In this document: piece by piece, positions 1 to 5,954 of the stretch
Layout: each line of letters starts with the position of its first letter
Position numbering within the stretch: position 1 is the first letter of the stretch
Assembly: GCA_026982255.1 (NCBI GenBank)
Contig: JALSHL010000032.1
Span: 1-5,954 of the forward strand
Reading direction: 5' to 3'
Source: Paracoccaceae bacterium
GTDB lineage: Bacteria > Pseudomonadota > Alphaproteobacteria > Rhodobacterales > Rhodobacteraceae
Length of the DNA stretch: 5,954 nucleotides
Notes under the pieces: model-generated
The model's database searches: none
What the model saw: only the letters and a program-made list of their open reading frames with translations
Told to the model about the DNA's origin: nothing
Made by a program: the position numbers and the translations under genes

Positions 1-564
1 CTACTGTCCGGCAGCAGCGGCGGCCTCTTTTGCCTCGGCTTCGCGGATCAGCGGCATGATCCGCTCGTTCAGCACCTCGCGGGTCAGTTCGCCGGTCTGG
101 CGATACAGGATGGTGCCGTTGCCATCGACCACAAAGGTTTCCGGCAGACCGTAAACGCCCCATTCAATCCCGTTGCGCCCCTGCCGGTCCGCCCCCAGTT
201 TGGTGAAGGGGTCCCCCAGTTCGTCGAGGAAGGCCTGCGCGTTGTCGGGCGTGTCCTTGTAGTTGATGCCATAGATGGTCATGCCGTCCGCGGTCATTTC
301 GGTCAGCAGCGGGTGTTCGGCACGGCACGGCGGGCACCAGCTGGCCCAGAAGTTGACCAGCTTGACACCCGGCGCGTTCAGGTCGGTATTGGACGGGGGC
401 GGGTCGTCCCGCATGCTGTCCAGAGTGATCGGGGGAACATCGCGCCCGATCATGGTGCTGGGCAGCACATTGCCGTCCTTGCGCACCAGACCGAAGAAAA
501 ACAGCCCGCCCAGCAGCAGGAAAATCAGCGGCGGGGCGATTATGGCCGGCTTGATTTTAGCCAT
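1..564 (-). CDS. ccmG: CcmG/HelX thiol:disulfide reductase, cytochrome c maturation
   Basis: Membrane-anchored periplasmic thioredoxin-like protein of System I cytochrome c biogenesis. It is thought to keep the CXXCH cysteines of apocytochrome c, or CcmH, reduced before heme ligation. The 187-residue product has an N-terminal membrane anchor at about residues 7-27, preceded by MAKIK, then a periplasmic thioredoxin fold. The redox motif is WCPPC at residues 76-80 (Cys77, Cys80). The family's GVYGxPET block is at 136-143, with the probable cis-Pro at 141; Leu140 sits where Ala is more usual. The last dozen residues are Ala/Glu-rich. The ATG at 564 overlaps the ccmD stop by 8 nt (ATGGCTAA), and a GGAGG lies 9 nt upstream, so translation is probably coupled. 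The TAG stop is the first three bases of the window; anything downstream, including a terminator, is outside. The anchor and motif context separate it from soluble thioredoxin. Confidence 0.96.
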   Translation of the reverse strand: MAKIKPAIIAPPLIFLLLGGLFFFGLVRKDGNVLPSTMIGRDVPPITLDSMRDDPPPSNTDLNAPGVKLVNFWASWCPPCRAEHPLLTEMTADGMTIYGINYKDTPDNAQAFLDELGDPFTKLGADRQGRNGIEWGVYGLPETFVVDGNGTILYRQTGELTREVLNERIMPLIREAEAKEAAAAAGQ

Positions 565-709
565 TGCGGCGGGCCTCCAGTTTTTCCAGCGTTTCTTTCG
601 ACTTGCGCGCGCTGCGCAGCGACAGCCACGTCAGCAGGCCGGTTGCCACGATGGTCACGATATAGGCGTTGATGACAGTAGCGCCGTATTTTCCCAGTTC
701 AGGCCACAT
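557..709 (-). CDS. ccmD: CcmD small heme exporter membrane protein
   Basis: A 50-residue single-span membrane protein. In the known System I pathway CcmD helps release holo-CcmE from the CcmA-B-C complex. The protein begins MWPELGKYGA, followed by a hydrophobic helix at about residues 13-31 and a Lys/Arg/Glu-rich cytoplasmic tail (about 32-50). This is the classic CcmD layout; sequence conservation in the family is low, so position between ccmC and ccmG is the strongest argument. The ATG at 709 shares one base with the ccmC stop (TAATG). A GGGAGG at 717-722 lies 7 nt upstream and fixes the start. The TAA stop lies within the ccmG start region. The gene is easily missed because its frame is also open through much of ccmC. 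Confidence 0.92.
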   Translation of the reverse strand: MWPELGKYGATVINAYIVTIVATGLLTWLSLRSARKSKETLEKLEARRNG

Positions 710-1434
710 TAGCGTGCCTCCCTTGCTTGCAAGGCGCGGATGCGCCGGTTGCGGATTTCGGTGCGGGTGCGCAGCAGCAGCAGCGCGATAAACAGCAGCA
801 CGAAGCCGCCGATCGCCACCAGCAGCGGCAGGTAGTAAACGTCCGCGACGTGTTCCTCCTTGTCCAGCGACAGCGAGGCCCCCTGGTGCAGTCCCTGGTT
901 CCAGAAATTCACGGCGTAACGGGACAGGACGGCGAACACCGTGCCGACCATGGCCAGAACCGAGGTCAGGTCGGCGGCCTTGTCCTCTTCCTCGATCGCG
1001 GTCCAGAGCGCCATGTAGCCGAGATAGAAGATAAACAGCACCAGGAACGAGGTCAGGCGCGGATCCCAGGCCCAGTAGGTGCCCCACATCGGCTGGCCCC
1101 AGATGGCACCGGTCAGGATGGCGACAACGGTCATGACCGCACCGATGGGCGCCGCCGCCTTGGCCGCAAGGGCCGAGACATGGTGCCGCCGGATCAGCCA
1201 GATCAGCGAGGCCACGAACATCATCACCCAGGCATTGATGGCCAGCATGGCGGTCGGCACATGGATATAGATGATCTTGACGGTAGAGCCGAACTGGTCG
1301 GCCTCGGGCGTGAAGAAAAAGCCCCAGATCAGGCCGGTGACGATCAGCAGGGCGGCAGACACGCTGAAATACGGCAGGAGCTTGCCGGAAAAGCGCATGA
1401 AGCGGACTGGATTGGCGAATTCCCAAATGGACAT
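709..1434 (-). CDS. ccmC: CcmC/HelC heme-handling membrane protein
   Basis: Integral membrane protein that presents heme to the chaperone CcmE in System I cytochrome c maturation. The 241-residue product has about six transmembrane segments (roughly 21-41, 58-80, 95-113, 126-146, 157-174, 202-222). The tryptophan-rich WWD heme-binding domain is at 112-124 (WGQPMWGTYWAWD). The two conserved external histidines expected to act as axial heme ligands are His58 (in IHVP) and His183 (in NQGLHQGAS). Length matches the family. The ATG at 1434 has AGGAA about 8 nt upstream, and an in-frame TAG lies four codons before it, so no longer start is possible. It follows ccmB after a 57-nt gap, the only non-overlapping junction in the operon, and runs directly into ccmD. 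Confidence 0.97.
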   Translation of the reverse strand: MSIWEFANPVRFMRFSGKLLPYFSVSAALLIVTGLIWGFFFTPEADQFGSTVKIIYIHVPTAMLAINAWVMMFVASLIWLIRRHHVSALAAKAAAPIGAVMTVVAILTGAIWGQPMWGTYWAWDPRLTSFLVLFIFYLGYMALWTAIEEEDKAADLTSVLAMVGTVFAVLSRYAVNFWNQGLHQGASLSLDKEEHVADVYYLPLLVAIGGFVLLFIALLLLRTRTEIRNRRIRALQAREAR

Positions 1435-1491
1435 GTCGAATTCCTATTCTGTGTTGCGAGGCAGCGCAATCGGCAGGCTATCACAGCTGCG
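1435..1491 (-). other. 57-nt gap between ccmB and ccmC
   Basis: The only real intergenic space within the ccm operon. It carries the ccmC ribosome-binding site (AGGAA, plus-strand 1441-1445) and a small potential hairpin: arms TTGCG at 1454-1458 and CGCAA at 1465-1469 with a 6-nt loop. There is no U-run, so it does not look like a terminator. I see no convincing promoter. It may adjust mRNA stability or translation of ccmC, but that is inference. Confidence 0.4.
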
Positions 1492-2157
1492 TTAGCGCAT
1501 GTGCATGCGTAATGCCGCAGCGGCGGCGAAAGGGGTCAGGGCTAGGGTGAAAAGGGTGATCCCCGCCAGAAGCAGAAAGGCGGGCATCGGATCGGCCCCG
1601 TCGGCGGCGGCGGAAACCGCGCTGGCGCCGAAAATCAGGGTCGGGATATAGAGCGGCAGCACCAGCAGCGACAGCAGCAGCCCGCCGCGCCGGATACCGA
1701 CGGTGAGCGAGGCGCCGATCGCGCCGAGGAAATTCAGCGCCGGTGTGCCGGCGGCAAGGCTGGTGACCAGCCAGAAAAATGCCGGGTCGGGCAGATTCAG
1801 GGTCAGCGCCAGCACCGGCGCCGCGACGATCAGCGGCAGGCCGGTGGTCAGCCAGTGGGCAAAGGCCTTGATCGCCACCAGCCCTTCGAGCGGCATGGGC
1901 GAAAGGGTCAGGATATCCAGCGTGCCGTCCTCGAAATCCGCCTGGAACAGCCGGTCGAGCGACAGCAAGGTTGCCAGCAGCGCCGCGACCCAGAGCGTGC
2001 CGGGGGCGATTTGTGCCAGCAGCGAGGGCACGGGGCCGACGCCGAAGGGGACCAGCAGCACGACGATCAGGAAAAACGCAAGGCCCAGCCCCGCGCCGCC
2101 GCCCGAACGCAGCGACAGGCGCAATTCGCGTGCCAGCAGGGCGAGGGTGGGGCTCAT
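1492..2157 (-). CDS. ccmB: CcmB/HelB heme exporter permease
   Basis: Membrane subunit of the CcmAB ABC complex. In the established pathway ATP hydrolysis by CcmAB drives release of holo-CcmE from CcmC-heme-CcmE; despite the name, it is probably not the heme exporter itself. The 221-residue, very hydrophobic product has about six transmembrane helices (roughly 25-45, 50-66, 100-120, 128-150, 157-182, 192-215). The cytoplasmic family motif is at 68-81 (DRLFQADFEDGTLD). A second conserved block, PLYIPTLIFG, is at 168-177. Length is typical. The ATG at 2157 overlaps the ccmA stop in an ATGA, indicating tight coupling of ATPase and permease synthesis. The TAA at 1492-1494 is followed by the 57-nt gap before ccmC. 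No defects seen. Confidence 0.95.
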   Translation of the reverse strand: MSPTLALLARELRLSLRSGGGAGLGLAFFLIVVLLVPFGVGPVPSLLAQIAPGTLWVAALLATLLSLDRLFQADFEDGTLDILTLSPMPLEGLVAIKAFAHWLTTGLPLIVAAPVLALTLNLPDPAFFWLVTSLAAGTPALNFLGAIGASLTVGIRRGGLLLSLLVLPLYIPTLIFGASAVSAAADGADPMPAFLLLAGITLFTLALTPFAAAAALRMHMR

Positions 2158-2807
2158 GTCCAGTCCTCCGACAGGAAGGGATCGGCGGTTTCGGCGTGCT
2201 GTGCCTCGGTCAGCGGGTGCAGCAGCAGCTCCTGCGGGTTGGCAAGGCCGAGGTCGATATGGGTGGCGATCAGCGCCATGCCGCCCGCCGCGCAGTGCTG
2301 TGCAATGATGCCGGCAAAACGGGCGGTGGTTTCCACATCGAGCGAGACGGTCGGTTCGTCCAGCAGCCAGAGCGGGCGCTCCGACACCATCAGCCGCGCC
2401 AGCCCGAGGCGGCGTTTCTGCCCCGCCGAACAGGCATGCGCCGGACGGTCCCAGATTTCCGCCAGCGAGAATTGCTCCACCGCATCCTCGATCCGGCCGC
2501 CGAACAGGCCGGCCCAGAAGGTCAGGTTCTCGGCCACGGTCAGTTGCGGCTTGATGGCGTCCAGATGGCCGGCATAGGCGATCTGTTCCTGCACGGCATC
2601 GCGGTCACCGGACAGGCGGGTGCCGTTCAGTTCCACCTCGCCGTCAGCCTCCAGCACACCGGCCAGCACCCGCAGCAGGGTGGATTTGCCGACGCCGTTC
2701 GGCCCGCGCAGCATCGTTGCCTGCCCGTTTTCCAGCGAAAACGACAGGCCGGAAAATATCAGGCGGCCACTGCGATAGCAGGTCAGATCGGTAGCATTCA
2801 GACTCAT
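2154..2807 (-). CDS. ccmA: CcmA/HelA ABC transporter ATP-binding protein
   Basis: Cytoplasmic ATPase subunit of the CcmAB complex, first gene of the operon. The 217-residue product is a compact ABC nucleotide-binding domain. Walker A is at 35-43 (GPNGVGKST). The signature is at 126-130 (CSAGQ, Cys where many ABC proteins have Leu), followed by KRRLGLARL. Walker B is at 146-151 (LWLLDE), the D-loop at 154-157 and the switch His at 183 (ATH). All catalytic residues are present. The GHLD segment at 80-83 is in the region where CcmA proteins carry a conserved His. The ATG at 2807 is the first possible start, because an in-frame TAG lies four codons upstream; its Shine-Dalgarno match (GGGAAG) is weak. 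The four-base overlap with ccmB and divergent orientation to acnA fit the Rhodobacteraceae helABCDX arrangement. Confidence 0.96.
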   Translation of the reverse strand: MSLNATDLTCYRSGRLIFSGLSFSLENGQATMLRGPNGVGKSTLLRVLAGVLEADGEVELNGTRLSGDRDAVQEQIAYAGHLDAIKPQLTVAENLTFWAGLFGGRIEDAVEQFSLAEIWDRPAHACSAGQKRRLGLARLMVSERPLWLLDEPTVSLDVETTARFAGIIAQHCAAGGMALIATHIDLGLANPQELLLHPLTEAQHAETADPFLSEDWT

Positions 2808-2859
2808 GCTTCCCGACTACCCTATTTGTCCGCGAGGGGAAAGAGTGGTTCGGGCGCGC

Positions 2860-2890
2860 TTGACGCCGCATCGCACAAACTGTATACAAT
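2860..2890 (+). promoter_or_regulatory. Probable acnA sigma70-type promoter
   Basis: A TTGACG -35 box at 2860-2865 is followed after exactly 17 bp by TATACA at 2883-2888. An overlapping alternative -10, TACAAT at 2885-2890, matches the consensus better but with 19-bp spacing. Transcription would start near 2895, giving a leader of roughly 85-90 nt before the acnA ATG. The -10 is embedded in a TGTATACA palindrome, so a dimeric repressor bound there would block it. Confidence 0.65.
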
Positions 2891-2972
2891 TGCACACAAA
2901 GCGGATTTGTCCCATTGTTCCCCGCGGGGATTCGGGGCATACGCACAGGGAATTCACCAACAAACAGCCATC

Positions 2973-2977
2973 GGAGG
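2973..2977 (+). promoter_or_regulatory. acnA ribosome-binding site
   Basis: GGAGG lies 5 nt before the ATG at 2983. This decides the acnA start: the open frame extends upstream to an ATG at 2806, but that one has no comparable ribosome-binding site, lies upstream of the predicted promoter, and would add 59 residues unlike the family. Confidence 0.8.
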
Positions 2978-2982
2978 CCTGT

Positions 2983-5670
<2,688 letters not shown>

Positions 5671-5690
5671 ACAGGGCGACATTGAAACGG

Positions 5691-5720
5691 AACGGGCTGC
5701 CTGCGGGCGGCCCGTTTTTT
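5691..5720 (+). terminator. Rho-independent terminator of acnA
   Basis: The 11-bp GC-rich stem pairs 5691-5701 (AACGGGCTGCC) with 5706-5716 (GGCGGCCCGTT), including one G-U pair, and closes a TGCG loop. It runs straight into six T residues at 5715-5720. It begins 20 nt after the acnA TGA, so it is the natural end of the acnA transcript. In the reverse direction the stem is preceded by A residues but not followed by a T-run of similar quality, so it should act mainly on the plus strand. Confidence 0.92.
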
Positions 5721-5823
5721 CTTGCGCGGGGCGGGAAATGTGTTGATGTCAAAACATGTTTACGGGTCTACGCCCTAATATTATTGTTAAATTCTTAGAG
5801 TTGTGAAATATTGACCGTAGCTA
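5721..5823. other. AT-rich spacer between acnA terminator and IS element
   Basis: No gene is visible. GC content drops to about 35% (hand count over 5741-5840), far below the neighbouring genes. It contains a perfect 10-bp palindrome AAACATGTTT at 5752-5761 and a degenerate copy of the IS terminal repeat at 5759-5777 (listed separately). A weak promoter-like pair reading toward the IS (TTGTTA at 5784, AATATT at 5807, 17-bp spacing) is possible but poorly supported in AT-rich DNA. This may be the upstream region of a gene now separated by the IS. Confidence 0.5.
5759..5777 (-). repeat. Degenerate, oppositely oriented copy of the IS terminal repeat
   Basis: The reverse complement of these 19 bases matches the IS end at 5822-5840 at 16 positions; the three differences are all transitions. 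Both copies begin with TAGGG and share GTAGAC and TAAA. The tip of this copy points right, toward the IS, as would the right-hand end of an element lying to the left. Nothing to the left looks like a transposase, so it is at most a solo end or relic. In RNA, two of the three differences become G-U pairs, giving a 19-position stem with a single mismatch. Confidence 0.6.
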
Positions 5824-5840
5824 GGGTGTAGACTCATAAA
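5822..5840 (+). repeat. Terminal inverted repeat of IS5-family element
   Basis: The element's end appears to be GGGTGTAGACTC from 5824, preceded by TA (5822-5823) within a CTAG; a TA-centred target of this kind is typical of the IS427-type IS5 subgroup. The transposase stop codon (TGA, 5834-5836 on the minus strand) lies inside the repeat, only about 10 bp from the tip, also usual for compact IS5-type elements. The partner repeat is beyond the window, so the exact boundary is inferred. Confidence 0.6.
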
Positions 5841-5954
5841 TACCAAATGACGATTGCGGCGAGGTGAGCGGCTGCGAGGAAGGTTTCGGGGCATCGGAAG
5901 GTTCGCAACGACAACGAGCGCCAGTCTTTGAGACGGTTGAAGCAACGCTCGACC
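5824..5954 (-). mobile_element. IS5-family insertion sequence, one end (partial)
   Basis: Terminal portion of an insertion sequence that runs off the right edge of the window. It is identified by a transposase C-terminus read on the minus strand, ending within a terminal-repeat-like sequence. The element sits about 100 bp beyond the acnA terminator, so acnA and its terminator are undisturbed. Whether the element is complete cannot be seen. Confidence 0.75.
5834..5953 (-). CDS. IS5-family DDE transposase, C-terminal fragment
   Basis: Thirty-nine codons plus TGA, cut by the window edge rather than by mutation. The fragment opens with VERCFNRLKDWR. This carries the E-(6)-K spacing of the IS5 YREK signature: the Glu at 5948-5950 is the likely third catalytic acid of the DDE triad, and the Lys lies seven residues on. 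It ends FLAAAHLAAIVIWYL, the usual hydrophobic C-terminus of this family. Between them, SLSLRTFRCPET has the right length but lacks the RRIATRYDK-like motif many IS5/IS427 relatives have. I checked the two other frames and neither restores it, so a simple compensating frameshift is not the explanation; it is more likely a divergent subgroup. The first two aspartates of the triad are outside the window. Confidence 0.8.
   Translation of the reverse strand, partial: VERCFNRLKDWRSLSLRTFRCPETFLAAAHLAAIVIWYL

Larger units (their letters stand above)
2808..2982. promoter_or_regulatory. Divergent ccmA/acnA intergenic control region
   Basis: This 175-bp region separates the start codons of ccmA (minus) and acnA (plus), so it should hold promoters for both. 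The acnA promoter is clear and listed separately. For the ccm direction I see no well-spaced -35/-10 pair; the TGTATACA palindrome at 2881-2888 gives a TATACA on both strands and could contribute to a minus-strand -10, but no good -35 accompanies it. A 12-bp perfect palindrome lies at 2919-2930. No gene or RNA is recognisable here. Confidence 0.7.

Noticed and set aside
557..1426. Single 289-codon minus-strand frame covering ccmC in another frame plus ccmD
   Set aside because: Its N-terminal part is an out-of-frame reading of ccmC with no family features. Only the last 50 codons, from the ATG at 709, form a real gene (ccmD).
727..1512. Plus-strand open frame antisense to ccmC
   Set aside because: The translation is Gln/His/Arg/Gly-rich with no domain, typical of the antisense of a membrane-protein gene in GC-rich DNA.
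2824..2912. Direct repeat ATTTGTCC at 2824-2831 and 2905-2912
   Set aside because: An 8-base repeat within 175 bp is not rare by chance, and the flanks do not extend the match.
2806..2982. Upstream extension of the acnA frame to an ATG at 2806
   Set aside because: The extra 59 residues do not look like an aconitase N-terminus, that ATG lies upstream of the predicted promoter and overlaps the ccmA start codon, and the strong GGAGG belongs to the ATG at 2983.
5890..5926. Possible paired frameshifts inside the transposase fragment
   Set aside because: Neither alternative frame restores the expected TRYDK-like motif, while the frame used is open and keeps normal spacing to the conserved C-terminus.

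Overview
This window looks like chromosomal DNA from an alphaproteobacterium, most likely a Rhodobacteraceae/Roseobacter-type organism. The coding DNA is GC-rich. A helABCDX-type cytochrome c maturation operon (ccmA-ccmB-ccmC-ccmD-ccmG) lies divergent from a long monomeric aconitase of the AcnA/IRP type, as expected for that group. The assignment rests on gene content and protein motifs; no 16S or other taxonomic marker is present.

Layout: positions 1-2807 hold five minus-strand genes, read from right to left: ccmA, ccmB, ccmC, ccmD, ccmG. Three of the four junctions overlap (ATGA for ccmA/ccmB, TAATG for ccmC/ccmD, 8 nt for ccmD/ccmG). Only ccmB/ccmC has a gap, of 57 nt. Positions 2808-2982 are a divergent intergenic region with a good sigma70-type promoter for acnA and two palindromes. 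Positions 2983-5670 hold acnA on the plus strand, followed by a strong intrinsic terminator at 5691-5720. From about 5730 the DNA becomes AT-rich (about 35% GC by hand count over 5741-5840). At about 5824 an IS5-family insertion sequence begins; only its transposase C-terminus (minus strand) and one terminal repeat are inside the window.

The ccm genes encode most of the heme-handling half of System I cytochrome c maturation. CcmA and CcmB form the ABC ATPase/permease, CcmC and CcmD load and release heme for CcmE, and CcmG is the membrane-anchored thioredoxin-like reductant for apocytochrome cysteines. CcmE, CcmF and CcmH are not in the window. AcnA is the [4Fe-4S] TCA-cycle enzyme. The two divergent units share an energy-metabolism theme, but nothing seen here proves co-regulation.

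The ccm and acn genes are intact and ordinary. I found no evidence of a new biological system. The most unusual structure is the IS junction: a degenerate, oppositely oriented copy of the IS end (16 of 19 bases, all three differences transitions) lies 44 bp in front of the IS, so two transposon-like ends face each other just downstream of the acnA terminator.
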